From Hornefia butyriciproducens (lineage in GTDB: Bacteria > Bacillota > Clostridia > Peptostreptococcales > Anaerovoracaceae), in assembly GCF_009695915.1 (NCBI RefSeq), contig NZ_VUMZ01000004.1, positions 1 through 64,000 on the forward strand: a stretch of 64,000 nucleotides of DNA. Reading direction: 5' to 3'. Below the pieces are notes generated by a model. That model ran no database searches. It saw nothing but the letters and a program-made list of their open reading frames with translations, and was not told the DNA's origin. Positions within the stretch are counted from its first letter, which is position 1, and each line of letters opens with the position of its first letter. Positions 1 to 7,592 of the stretch are shown here, piece by piece. The position numbers and the translations under genes were made by a program.

Positions 1-391
1 TTTTGTCTTGTTTGACTTTCGTTTCCTGTCTATGTGGTTTTCTAGGTCCTTCCGGAAATCCTTCATTTTTCAAGGCTTTCCGTGCTCGCGTGTGCCGCGA
101 ACATTTAATATATTACCACCTGTTTACTCCCTTGTCAACATCTTTTTTTCGGATTTGCAAACTTCTTTTTTGACTGAAGTAAAATGGGCCGTTTCTACCT
201 TTATACAGATCAATTCAGCACCTTCTCCATCCTACAGAATAAACTCTGCCTTCCGGTTCACCGTCGGCTGTGCAGTGATTCTAAATCTTAATTCTTGCCG
301 GTGCAACAGAAATGTCTGAAGGATGTGTCACACTAAAATCACAGGAACACAAAAAATCCGCACAGAATTTATCGCACCGAATCTCATCAGA
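1..391. other. No gene supported in this stretch
   Basis: This is the region downstream of the LytTR gene, which ends at 392 on the minus strand. A 103-codon open frame at 8-319 (+) has no ribosome site or recognisable family. I see no hairpin with a U-tract. It may belong to whatever lies left of the window. Confidence 0.5.
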
Positions 392-748
392 TCACCTGAA
401 GTAGTGCTGGAACTGCTCGTTCAGGTATTGCGTAAACGCTTTCCTTGCCTTCAGATAACAGTCCCTTCCGAGTTCCACCCTGCACCCGTTGCTGAACGTG
501 ATGCTTTGCTGCTTCATACACTCCACCTTTTCAAAATTGATGATGATTCCGTCTGAACACCTGTAAAACTGCCGTCCCAGACATCCCGCAATATTATCCA
601 GTTTCTCATAATACTGAAAATCGCCGCTTTCTGCTTTAATCTCCAGTTTTCGATAATTCCTGGAAATCATCATTACATCGCTGATTCGCACTCTCGTCGT
701 ACAAGCTTTTGTTACAATCGGCAGGTAACCCACATTCGTATCCGTCAT
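392..748 (-). CDS. LytTR-domain DNA-binding protein (stand-alone)
   Basis: A 118-residue protein consisting almost entirely of a LytTR DNA-binding domain. Seen: the beta-rich LytTR pattern with ISRNYRKLEI near residue 30, a FYRCSDGIIINFEKVE segment around 62-77 and the closing YLKARKAFTQYL helix. There is no receiver domain and no membrane segment, so it is not a full AgrA/LytR response regulator. Family members bind direct repeats upstream of promoters. Two ATGs are adjacent; I chose the second (748) because GAGGAGG lies 6 bases upstream of it. The gene is transcribed alone from a predicted promoter at 808-837. Phased 10-bp repeats lie further upstream. Its target and signal are unknown; autoregulation is an inference. 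Confidence 0.8.
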   Translation of the reverse strand: MTDTNVGYLPIVTKACTTRVRISDVMMISRNYRKLEIKAESGDFQYYEKLDNIAGCLGRQFYRCSDGIIINFEKVECMKQQSITFSNGCRVELGRDCYLKARKAFTQYLNEQFQHYFR

Positions 749-807
749 CATAAGCCTCCTCTCCGCTTCTGTTCATTTTTTCCTTTAAAAAACGCTCGTA
801 TCTAAAA

Positions 808-837
808 ATAGTATGTGTATTCTTTATTTTACAGCAA
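808..837 (-). promoter_or_regulatory. Predicted sigma-A promoter of the LytTR gene
   Basis: On the minus strand, TTGCTG (837-832), an 18-bp spacer and TACTAT (813-808). It gives a leader of about 55 bases before the start at 748. Confidence 0.45.
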
Positions 838-890
838 ATGCGTGAATTTATCACCGGACATTTTCCGACTCTAACCGCTTCTTTGCCTCC

Positions 891-940
891 CTTTCTCCGA
901 CCTTTTCCGACTTCTGCCGACCTCCGCCGACCTTTTCCGT
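891..940. repeat. Five tandem 10-bp repeats upstream of the LytTR gene
   Basis: Five consecutive 10-base units with consensus CCTTTTCCGA on the plus strand (TCGGAAAAGG on the minus): CTTTCTCCGA, CCTTTTCCGA, CTTCTGCCGA, CCTCCGCCGA, CCTTTTCCGT. A weaker sixth unit follows at 941-950. The period is close to one helical turn, so all copies face one side of the DNA. They lie about 55 bp upstream of the LytTR -35 element and do not overlap a gene. Confidence 0.75.
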
Positions 941-973
941 ATCGTTTCCGTCTACAGGTCTCCCGGTCATCAA

Positions 974-1000
974 TAAAAAACACCCGCAAACGCAGGTGTC
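974..1000 (-). terminator. Intrinsic terminator after rpoZ
   Basis: On the minus strand an 8-bp stem (ACACCTGC / GCGGGTGT with one G-T pair) closes a GTTT loop at 999-980 and runs into TTTTTTATTG. It ends the yicC-gmk-rpoZ transcript about 50 bases after the rpoZ stop. Confidence 0.85.
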
Positions 1001-1050
1001 TTCATTCTTATATATCCATGCTCGCAGATTTTGACTCGCATGTCTGTGAT

Positions 1051-1386
1051 TCACATATCTTCTCCCTGAGCCTCAGCTTCAGGGACAGTTCCTTCGACGG
1101 AAGGTTCTTCCTCAGAAAGGTTTTCCGTAGGAGCCGTATTCTGGAGTTCTGCACCATCCTCAGGATTCTCGAAATCTTCATCAGAAGCACTTTCATCACG
1201 GACATAGGTAATCAAGTCCTCCGCAATCTCCCAGGCCGCAATGGAAACCGGCCGGTCGCAGTGCGCGTCTTCCGTCAGCGCAGGCTTTCCATCGATCAGA
1301 TCACGGGCTCGCTTGGCCGCCAGAATCGCGATTGTATAACGGCTGTCCGCTTTTTTTCTGATTTCATTTATTGACGGGTATAACAT
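1051..1386 (-). CDS. rpoZ: DNA-directed RNA polymerase subunit omega
   Basis: A 111-residue omega subunit, which assists assembly and stability of RNA polymerase by binding the beta' C-terminus. Seen: the conserved N-terminal core MLYPSINEIRKKADSRYT, the AKRARDLIDG motif (residues 25-34) and the KPALTEDA segment (34-41), as in Firmicutes YloH. The C-terminal ~40 residues are a Glu/Ala/Pro-rich acidic tail, longer than usual and probably disordered. The start codon directly abuts the gmk stop codon, with AGGAGG inside the end of gmk, so the two are translationally coupled. It is followed by a strong terminator. Confidence 0.93.
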   Translation of the reverse strand: MLYPSINEIRKKADSRYTIAILAAKRARDLIDGKPALTEDAHCDRPVSIAAWEIAEDLITYVRDESASDEDFENPEDGAELQNTAPTENLSEEEPSVEGTVPEAEAQGEDM

Positions 1387-2019
1387 TTAGATCTCCTCCT
1401 TATATCTCTCAATCAGTTCGTTTATATTCTCCGTCACCCGGGAGTGCTCCGCGACGACGATTGCTTTGACGCGATCCACCGCCTCCTCCAGTTCCCCGTT
1501 TACGACGACATAATCATATTCTTCAATATATGACAATTCTCCCAGCGTTTTGGAAAGACGCATATCAATAATATCCATGCTGTCTGTTCCCCGTCCCGTC
1601 AGACGTTTGCGCAGAATCGACATCGAGGGCGGAAGGATAAAGATGAAAATTCCATCAGGATACGCTTTTTTTACATTCATCGCTCCCTGAATATCGATTT
1701 CCAGAACAACATCAATTCCGGCTTCGAGTTTTTCGATGACCTTCGCTTTCGGCGTGCCGTAACAGTTCCCGTACACCTCCGCGTGCTCCAGGAATCCGTC
1801 CGCGAGAACGTTCTCCCGGAACTGCTCCATTGTCACAAAATAATAACTGACCCCGTCTACCTCTCCCTTTCTGGGCGGGCGGGTCGTCATCGATACAGAC
1901 AGTTCCATTCTGTCCGGATCGCTGTCTTCAATCAGTCTTTTGCAAATCGTTCCTTTTCCCGCTCCGGAAGGACCTGAAATGATAAACAGTTTTCCCGTAT
2001 GCTGTGCGTAAGCTTCCAT
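1387..2019 (-). CDS. gmk: Guanylate kinase
   Basis: Phosphorylates GMP to GDP in the cytosol for GTP and dGTP synthesis. Seen: P-loop GPSGAGKGT at residues 16-24, the SVSMTTRPPRKGEVDG GMP-binding segment (about 42-57), YYFV near 60, and a lid/C-terminal region of normal length (210 aa). An upstream in-frame ATG at 2040 exists, but the ATG at 2019 has AGAGGAG five bases upstream, so I use 2019. It lies between yicC and rpoZ in the classic Firmicutes order. However, the small regulator remA, often found just before gmk, is not in the gap, which holds tandem repeats instead. Confidence 0.95.
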   Translation of the reverse strand: MEAYAQHTGKLFIISGPSGAGKGTICKRLIEDSDPDRMELSVSMTTRPPRKGEVDGVSYYFVTMEQFRENVLADGFLEHAEVYGNCYGTPKAKVIEKLEAGIDVVLEIDIQGAMNVKKAYPDGIFIFILPPSMSILRKRLTGRGTDSMDIIDMRLSKTLGELSYIEEYDYVVVNGELEEAVDRVKAIVVAEHSRVTENINELIERYKEEI

Positions 2020-2080
2020 TCTAACTCCTCTGATTGTCATTTTGTCAAAACAAAATTATACCACGTTTGCGATCACGGTT

Positions 2081-2180
2081 CAAGTCCTGTCCGTCGGGTA
2101 ATACACATGTCCGCCGGGTAATGCATATGTCCGTCGGGTAATGCACATGTCCGCCGGATTGCACAGGATGTCCACGGTGT
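2081..2180. repeat. 20-bp tandem repeats between yicC and gmk
   Basis: Four to five copies of a 20-base unit with consensus ATGCACATGTCCGYCGGGTA. Units at 2101-2120, 2121-2140 and 2141-2160 are nearly identical. Those at 2081-2100 and 2161-2180 are degenerate. They fill most of the 211-bp gap, hold no reading frame, and have no obvious hairpin with a U-tract. Confidence 0.85.
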
Positions 2181-2230
2181 CCTCGCGGGATGTGCTCGGG
2201 ACCGCAGCACACTGTTTAGCGAACAAAGAG

Positions 2231-3115
2231 TTATTCGATGTTCTGCACCTGTTCGCGGATTTTTTCTATTTCCGCTTTAATCTGAAGCATCAGCGACGTG
2301 ATCTCGAGATTGTTTGCTTTAGAACCGATCGTATTCGCTTCCCGGTTCATTTCCTGCACCAGAAAGTCAAGTTTCTTCCCGTCGGCTCCGCTGCTTTCAG
2401 TAATGATCGTCTTCATCTGATCCATATGGCTCTTCAGACGGGTGAGTTCCTCCGTTATGTTACATTTGTCGGCAAAAATCGCCGCCTCCACCATGATCCG
2501 GTCCTCGGGAATTTCAACGCTTCCCTCCAGCAATTCACCAATGCGGTCACGCAGCCGTTTCGCATACTCTCTCGGAACATCATCCGCTTTAACCTCGATC
2601 CGGGATACCAGCTCGCGAATAAGGTCTGCCCGCATCAGCAGATCCTGCGCCAGTTTCCTGCCCTCCGCTGCACGCATTTCTTCCAGATTCTCCACTGCCT
2701 GCATCACCGGCGTCAGAATGCAGCGGGTCATCTCATCCTCGTCCTCAACATCCGGAATCTGTTTCAGAACCTCCGGCATCTGCGCGATCAGAGACAGACT
2801 GATCTCACCATCCAGACGGAATTCATTTTTCAGCCGGTTCAGATTTTCGATATACTGATCGGCGACAGGCTCGTTCAGACGAATCGTCACATCGCTTTCT
2901 GTAATATTCTCCACAAGTATGGAAACATCCGCTTTCCCCCGGCTGATCTTTCCCCTGATCGTCTTTCTGACTTTGTCTTCCGCAAAAGAATATCTGCGCG
3001 GCATTCTGACCGCAATATCGCAGTAGCGATGGTTTACTGTTCTGATTTCAACCGTGACGTTCCGTTTTCCATCGGAAAACTCTCCGCGGCCGAAGCCGGT
3101 CATGCTCTTGATCAT
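2231..3115 (-). CDS. yicC: YicC/YloC-family endoribonuclease
   Basis: A 294-residue member of the YicC family (YloC in Bacillus). It begins with the diagnostic MIKSMTGFGRGE, followed by VEIRTVNHRYCDI near residue 24. The C-terminal DUF1732 part carries MVEAAIFADKCNITEELTRL and the closing EIEKIREQVQNIE helix. E. coli YicC is a reported endoribonuclease; cellular targets in Firmicutes are poorly known. The start has AGGAGG seven bases upstream. Transcription comes from a predicted promoter whose -35 overlaps that of divergent rqcH, and it continues into gmk and rpoZ. Confidence 0.92.
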   Translation of the reverse strand: MIKSMTGFGRGEFSDGKRNVTVEIRTVNHRYCDIAVRMPRRYSFAEDKVRKTIRGKISRGKADVSILVENITESDVTIRLNEPVADQYIENLNRLKNEFRLDGEISLSLIAQMPEVLKQIPDVEDEDEMTRCILTPVMQAVENLEEMRAAEGRKLAQDLLMRADLIRELVSRIEVKADDVPREYAKRLRDRIGELLEGSVEIPEDRIMVEAAIFADKCNITEELTRLKSHMDQMKTIITESSGADGKKLDFLVQEMNREANTIGSKANNLEITSLMLQIKAEIEKIREQVQNIE

Positions 3116-3148
3116 TTTCTGTCCTCCTGTACGTCCTCTGCCCTGTAT

Positions 3149-3177
3149 AGTCTACCATAATCCGCCTTCATTGACAA
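3149..3177 (-). promoter_or_regulatory. Predicted sigma-A promoter of yicC-gmk-rpoZ
   Basis: On the minus strand, TTGTCA (3177-3172), 17 bp, TAGACT (3154-3149). The -35 hexamer overlaps the -35 of the rqcH promoter on the other strand by five bases. Confidence 0.65.
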
Positions 3178-3199
3178 ACCAATATCGCTCAAGTAGAAT
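3171..3199 (+). promoter_or_regulatory. Predicted sigma-A promoter of rqcH
   Basis: TTGACA (3171-3176), 17 bp, TAGAAT (3194-3199). The expected start near 3206 gives a GC-rich, strongly structured leader of about 130 bases before the ATG at 3339. Confidence 0.7.
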
Positions 3200-3338
3200 A
3201 ATACTGTTCCGCCGCAGCGGGCGTACCGACAGGATCAGCCGGACCGGAAGAAAAACCGCAGAGCGGCAGAGCGGCGGCTCTGTTCCGCCGCGCAGATTCC
3301 GGCGCAGCCTGCCGGACAGCGACAGAAAGGAAACAGAA

Positions 3339-5033
3339 ATGGCATTTGACGGAATTATTACCCAGGCGATTGCCAAAGAGCTGGCAGAGCAGATCACTCT
3401 GGGGAAAATCGATAAAATTTATCAGCCGGAGGCGGACGAGCTGGTTCTCCACATCCATACCCGGAAAGGAAACCGCCGGCTTTATATCACAGTTGACAGT
3501 TCAGCGGCCTGCATCCGGTTCATCGGAGAGAATCCGGTGAATCCGCCGCAGCCGCTGCCCTTCTGTATGTTGCTTCGCAAGCACATACAGGGCGGCCGGA
3601 TCGTAGCTGTGGAGCAAAAGGATTCTGAACGAATCCTGGAGATTTCACTCGAAACTCTGAATGAGCTCGGATTTACTGTGGCACGGAAGCTGATTATCGA
3701 AATCATGGGAAAACACAGCAATATCGTACTGGTAGACATGACGACAGGAAAAATCATAGACAGCATCAAGCGGATTTCCATCGATGTCAACCGGGCGCGG
3801 CAGCTCCTTCCCGGCAAGCTCTATGAATATCCTCCGGCCCAGAACAAAATCCCATATAAAGAGGCCACCGAAGAAGATCTGAGAAACGCCGGAGACACAG
3901 GGAAGGCTGTCCTTTCTAAAATCGGCGGAATTTCCCCTGCAATCGCTGACGAACTGGCTGCACGGGAAGATCGTTATGAATTTCTGGCGAGCGTGATGCG
4001 AAGCATCGAAGAACTTGAATTTGTTCCCCGTGTATACGTCGACGAATCAGGTACGCCCCGGGAATTTCATATCGTCCCGCTGACCGCATTTGAAGAGAGC
4101 TGCAGTGTCATGACTTTTGAAAGTCTGAGCCGGGCTATGGGATGGTACTTCGAGCATAAACGGAGCTCAAACCGGGTGCGGCAGAAATCACATGATCTGG
4201 TACGATCGGTGAACGCGTCTCTGGACAAGCTGTATCTGAAAAAGCAACGGCTTTCCGAAGACCTTCTGCAGGCGGAAAACTCAGACAATCTTCGCCTTTA
4301 CGGGGAGCTTCTGACCGCGAATATCCATCAGATGCGCCCGGGAATGAAGGAAATCACAGTGACAAATTATTATGACGGCAGTGATGTGACCATCCCGCTG
4401 GATCCACGGTACTCTCCCAACAAAAATGCGCAGCAGTATTTCAAACGTTTCGGCAAGGCGAAAACCGCCGTGAAGGAGAAAAAGCTTCAGCTGGAATCGG
4501 CACAGCAGAACATCGACTATCTGGAATCCGTGCTGACATTTCTGAACAACACAGACAGCATCCGGGAAATCGAAGACCTTCGTGAAGAGCTGGAAGAAAC
4601 GGGATTCGTCCGCCGACGCAGACAAACCGGACGGAAAAGGAGGCAGAAGTACAGGCCTGAACCCCGCCGTTATACGACAAGCGACGGATTCCGGATTCTG
4701 GTGGGACGCAACAACCGGGAAAACGATATCCTGACATTGCAGACGGCCGGAAAAACCGATTACTGGTTTCACACCAAGGATATCCCGGGGTCTCACGTGA
4801 TCCTTTTCACCGAGGGACATGAGCCCACCGAAACTGCGATACTTGAGGCGGCTTCTCTGGCCGCGTTCCACAGCAAAGCCAGGGAATCCGAAAACGTTCC
4901 GGTGGACTATGTCCGGGTCCGTTACGTAAAAAAACCATCCGGGGCAAAGCCGGGGATGGTTATTTTCACAAATAATAAAACGGTATGGGTAAATCCCGGA
5001 GAGCCGGTGTCAGAGAATAGCACGCGCACCTGA
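3339..5033 (+). CDS. rqcH: RqcH/NEMF-family ribosome quality control factor (FbpA/NFACT)
   Basis: A 564-residue NFACT protein. In Bacillus, RqcH binds stalled 50S-peptidyl-tRNA complexes and recruits tRNA-Ala to add C-terminal alanine tails. Seen: the NFACT-N domain (residues 1-~200) with FCMLLRKHIQGGRI near 75-88 and IEIMGKHSNI; HhH/coiled-coil middle (~350-430); and an NFACT-R domain near the C-terminus with YWFHTKDIPGSHVI and KKPSGAKPGMV. At the position of the Asp97-Arg98 pair important in B. subtilis RqcH, this protein has Glu97-Arg98. The reading frame is open far upstream, but AAAGGA precedes the ATG at 3339 and family homology starts there. A Lys/Arg-rich stretch lies near 425-440. 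Older annotations call the family fibronectin-binding. Confidence 0.92.
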   Translation: MAFDGIITQAIAKELAEQITLGKIDKIYQPEADELVLHIHTRKGNRRLYITVDSSAACIRFIGENPVNPPQPLPFCMLLRKHIQGGRIVAVEQKDSERILEISLETLNELGFTVARKLIIEIMGKHSNIVLVDMTTGKIIDSIKRISIDVNRARQLLPGKLYEYPPAQNKIPYKEATEEDLRNAGDTGKAVLSKIGGISPAIADELAAREDRYEFLASVMRSIEELEFVPRVYVDESGTPREFHIVPLTAFEESCSVMTFESLSRAMGWYFEHKRSSNRVRQKSHDLVRSVNASLDKLYLKKQRLSEDLLQAENSDNLRLYGELLTANIHQMRPGMKEITVTNYYDGSDVTIPLDPRYSPNKNAQQYFKRFGKAKTAVKEKKLQLESAQQNIDYLESVLTFLNNTDSIREIEDLREELEETGFVRRRRQTGRKRRQKYRPEPRRYTTSDGFRILVGRNNRENDILTLQTAGKTDYWFHTKDIPGSHVILFTEGHEPTETAILEAASLAAFHSKARESENVPVDYVRVRYVKKPSGAKPGMVIFTNNKTVWVNPGEPVSENSTRT

Positions 5034-5040
5034 ACACACA

Positions 5041-5094
5041 TACGTACGCCCGCGTGAGTCCGGAAATCTGCTTACGTACGCTCGCGCGGGTCCA
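5041..5094. repeat. Two direct repeats between rqcH and the alarmone synthetase gene
   Basis: Two 22-base copies, TACGTACGCCCGCGTGAGTC plus CG (5041-5062) and TACGTACGCTCGCGCGGGTC plus CA (5073-5094), 32 bases apart. No hairpin with a U-tract is evident in this short convergent gap. Confidence 0.6.
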
Positions 5095-5114
5095 AAACAC
5101 GCGGAGTCTGAAAA

Positions 5115-5831
5115 TCATTTCTTCTTTTCTTTGTCGCCGCGAGTTCCCAGTTTCTCACGGATCGCCAGCATTCTGCGGTCGGTGTCCGCGATGGTATCCG
5201 CACAGGCCTTCAGTTCTGCAGCGATTTCATCCGCCTTATACTGCGGCAAATCTTTTTTGTACCTGATCTGATGCTCCAGGCTCGCCCAGAAATCCATAGC
5301 GACAGTACGAATCTGCACTTCGACCCGGATCGGCTGTTTCTCGTGCGTAAAGAAAACAGGAACCTCCAGAATCATATGATAACTCCGATATCCGTTGGGT
5401 TTGGGATTCTTGATATAATCCTTCACCTCGATCAGCGTGATGTCATCTTGCTGTACCAGCATTTTCGCAACTTTGTAGATGTCGTCCACAAATGCACAGA
5501 TCACACGCACGCCGGCCACATCGTTCAGATTTTCTTCAATCGAACGCAGATTGATGTCATTTCCCTGTCGAACAAGTTTTTCGTAGATGCTTGCCGGTTT
5601 CTTCAGCCTGGAATGAATAGAGGAAATCGGGCTGTCATCCTGTGTCAGCGTCAGTTCGGAATTCAAAATCTCCAGTTTGGTCCGTACCTCCAGAATTGCA
5701 GACTCGTAGCGCATCATCAGATACTCGAAATCATCGAATGCGATGAGCACATCCTCCGGATGGCTCGGCATCAGCTGTTTCAGAAGATCGCTGGGAATCT
5801 CATTCACACTGGCAATTTTCGCCTCGCTCAT
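5115..5831 (-). CDS. Small alarmone synthetase, RelQ/YjbM-like (p)ppGpp synthetase
   Basis: A 238-residue RelA/SpoT-type synthetase without hydrolase or TGS domains. It should transfer pyrophosphate from ATP to GDP or GTP to make (p)ppGpp. Seen: a helical N-terminus; SRLKKPASIYEKL near residues 74-86, which is the synthetase ATP-binding stretch; NDVAGVRVIC near 103-112; NPKPNGYRSYH near 142-152; and VEVQIRTVAMDFWASLEHQ near 170-188 with the catalytic Glu. The ATG at 5831 has AGGAGG eight bases upstream and is preferred over an ATG 39 bases earlier with no ribosome site. It is slightly longer than B. subtilis YjbM at both ends. The C-terminus is Lys-rich. Confidence 0.9.
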   Translation of the reverse strand: MSEAKIASVNEIPSDLLKQLMPSHPEDVLIAFDDFEYLMMRYESAILEVRTKLEILNSELTLTQDDSPISSIHSRLKKPASIYEKLVRQGNDINLRSIEENLNDVAGVRVICAFVDDIYKVAKMLVQQDDITLIEVKDYIKNPKPNGYRSYHMILEVPVFFTHEKQPIRVEVQIRTVAMDFWASLEHQIRYKKDLPQYKADEIAAELKACADTIADTDRRMLAIREKLGTRGDKEKKK

Positions 5832-5906
5832 TTTCAAGACCTCCTGCAGTTCATTTCTGCATTTCGACATTCAGAGTCGAATCCATGACATCAGAAAAAG
5901 TTCCTC

Positions 5907-5935
5907 TTGCTTTCCCCATACAACGGTTTTACAGT
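5907..5935 (+). promoter_or_regulatory. Possible sigma-A promoter without a downstream gene
   Basis: TTGCTT (5907-5912), 17 bp, TACAGT (5930-5935) on the plus strand. There is no plus-strand gene downstream, only a terminator-like hairpin at 6117-6146. The intervening ~200 bases could be a small RNA; see findings. The promoter match is moderate. Confidence 0.3.
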
Positions 5936-6116
5936 ATCCATACAGCAGTCCCTCACTGTGCGATGTATCGGATAAGAGAGGAGGAACCCATAAAAGAGTG
6001 CAAATATACACATTGCTGATCGCATGAAATCAATCGACAAACCAATTCAAATTCCCCTGTCTCACAATACGAAGAAAATCACTCCCCTACCGTCATCCTC
6101 AGTACCGGGTCTGCAT

Positions 6117-6146
6117 CGGAACGTCTCTCACGGGCGTTCCGTTTTA
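6117..6146 (+). terminator. Terminator-like hairpin on the plus strand
   Basis: CGGAACG (6117-6123), an 11-base loop, CGTTCCG (6135-6141), then TTTT. It overlaps the last codons of rluD, which is on the opposite strand. The U-tract is on the plus strand, so it would stop a plus-strand transcript coming from the 5.9-6.1 kb gap. Confidence 0.5.
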
Positions 6147-7126
6147 CTTCTCAGCGTGCAGACCACACGCCGGAACTCTTCCGGAGGATCAACCCGGAAT
6201 TCCATATATTCTCCGCAGGAAGGATGGACGAATCCGAGAATTCCTGCGTGAAGCATCTGCCCCTTAACATTGAATATCTGTTTTTTTGATCCGTACAGCG
6301 GATCGCCGATAAGCGGATGCTTGATATAGGCCATGTGAACCCGAATCTGATGAGTTCTTCCAGTCTCCAGTTGACAACGGATCAGCGTATATTCTCCGTA
6401 GCGCTCCAGCACGCGGAAATGCGTGACCGCATCCTTGGCTCCTGCGCCGTTCACCGCTTTTTTCAGTCGGTTTTTCGGGTCTCTTCCAATCGGCAGATCC
6501 ACCGTGCCCTCGTCCTGACGGATGTTGTCCTGCACCAACGCTAGATATTTCCTTGTGATTGTGTGCTCATACAGCTGTCTTGAAAGGGAAACATGTGCCC
6601 GGTCATTCTTCGCCACCATCAGAAGTCCGCTGGTGTCTTTGTCGATCCGATGCACAATTCCCGGACGGATGACCCCGTTGATGGATGACAGGCTGTCGCC
6701 GCAGTGATACATTATCGCATTGACCAGTGTTCCATCCAGATTCCCGACGGCCGGGTGCACGACCATTCCCACCGGTTTATTCACAACCAGAACGTCATCG
6801 TCCTCATATACGATGTCCAGCGGGATGTTCTGGGGCTCGATTTCCAGCTCCACGGGATCCGGGAGAACCACATCGATTATATCACCGGCAGCAGCCTTAT
6901 AATTCTTGGATGTGCACTGTTCGCCGTTGACGCGGATTCCTCCGAGATCAAAGATGTTCTGAACATGAGAACGGGACATCCCGTCAATTGCCTTCGCCAG
7001 CACTGAATCAAGGCGTTTGCCTGCTGTTTCTTCACTGATTTCATACCTGAATCTTTCGATCGTTCCTATCCTCTTTTCTGTGATAATTTCTCTCCTCGGA
7101 AAACAAATATCATCAGAAGGCCGCAA
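6128..7126 (-). CDS. RluD-family pseudouridine synthase
   Basis: Isomerises uridines in RNA, probably 23S rRNA. Seen: an S4 RNA-binding domain (about residues 25-95, with KRLDSVLAKAIDGMSRS) and a catalytic domain containing the family motif HRIDKDTSGLLMVAKN, whose Asp is near residue 162, plus THQIRVHMAYIKHPLIGD. The start is unsure. The longest frame opens with a TTG at 7126, overlapping lspA by 61 bases and lacking a good ribosome site. AAGAGG and CGAGGAG motifs lie further in, but no canonical start follows them before the S4 domain. lspA directly precedes it, the usual pairing in Firmicutes. RluB/RluD paralogues cannot be separated by eye. Confidence 0.88.
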   Translation of the reverse strand: MRPSDDICFPRREIITEKRIGTIERFRYEISEETAGKRLDSVLAKAIDGMSRSHVQNIFDLGGIRVNGEQCTSKNYKAAAGDIIDVVLPDPVELEIEPQNIPLDIVYEDDDVLVVNKPVGMVVHPAVGNLDGTLVNAIMYHCGDSLSSINGVIRPGIVHRIDKDTSGLLMVAKNDRAHVSLSRQLYEHTITRKYLALVQDNIRQDEGTVDLPIGRDPKNRLKKAVNGAGAKDAVTHFRVLERYGEYTLIRCQLETGRTHQIRVHMAYIKHPLIGDPLYGSKKQIFNVKGQMLHAGILGFVHPSCGEYMEFRVDPPEEFRRVVCTLRSKTERP

Positions 7127-7521
7127 CCCACTGTCACAGCAATATCTGCCACATTAAACACCGGCGGGAACAACGAGAAGGAAAACATATCCGTCACATA
7201 ACCGAATACAATACGGTCAATAAAATTCCCGATGCCGCCTGCCGCGATCATAGTCAGAGACAGCTTGCCCAGCCAGTGCATCTGACGGTTTTTCAACAGG
7301 AAAACGACGATCAGAACCGTCATGACCAAAGGAAAAACCATCAGAAATCCCCGCATGCCCGACAGGATTCCCCATGCAGCCCCGTTGTTCCGGATATATG
7401 TGATCCGAAAGAAATTGCCGAGTACAGCAACAGCGCCTCCCAGCGGCAGAGCCGCGCGGACGGCTGCCTTCACAAGCTGATCAGCAAGCAGAATCCCCGC
7501 CGCAGCAATAAAATATCTCAT
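7066..7521 (-). CDS. lspA: Lipoprotein signal peptidase (signal peptidase II)
   Basis: A 151-residue integral membrane aspartyl protease that cleaves prolipoprotein signal peptides after Lgt modification. Seen: about four hydrophobic segments; the NNGAAWGI motif near residues 45-52; GNFIDR with Asp near 102; and FNVADIAVTVG with Asp near 126, the catalytic pair. I start at the ATG at 7521 (MRYFIAAAGILLADQ) because the family begins there. A longer frame to 7563 would add 14 basic residues. A perfect 8-bp inverted repeat lies just upstream. Co-directional with divIVA and rluD. Confidence 0.92.
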   Translation of the reverse strand: MRYFIAAAGILLADQLVKAAVRAALPLGGAVAVLGNFFRITYIRNNGAAWGILSGMRGFLMVFPLVMTVLIVVFLLKNRQMHWLGKLSLTMIAAGGIGNFIDRIVFGYVTDMFSFSLFPPVFNVADIAVTVGCGLLMIFVFRGEKLSQKRG

Positions 7522-7532
7522 ACAGTTCTTAC

Positions 7533-7550
7533 GGGGCAGTAAACTGCCCC
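7533..7550. promoter_or_regulatory. Perfect hairpin in the lspA leader
   Basis: GGGGCAGT AA ACTGCCCC, a perfect 8-bp inverted repeat 12 bases upstream of the preferred lspA start. There is no U-tract, so it is not a standard terminator. It could affect lspA translation or RNA processing. Confidence 0.5.
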
Positions 7551-7592
7551 GCCTCCGCTTCATATTTCAATACTTCGCATCGAACCGACGAC

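Noticed and set aside
636-989. 117-codon minus-strand open frame over the repeats
   Set aside because: Basic, low-complexity product from the 10-bp repeats, and it crosses the rpoZ terminator and the LytTR start in another frame.
4933-4961. Terminator-like hairpin AACCATCC...GGATGGTT followed by ATTTT
   Set aside because: It lies inside the conserved NFACT-R coding sequence of rqcH, 70 bases before its stop; the conserved protein motif KKPSGAKPGM explains the sequence.
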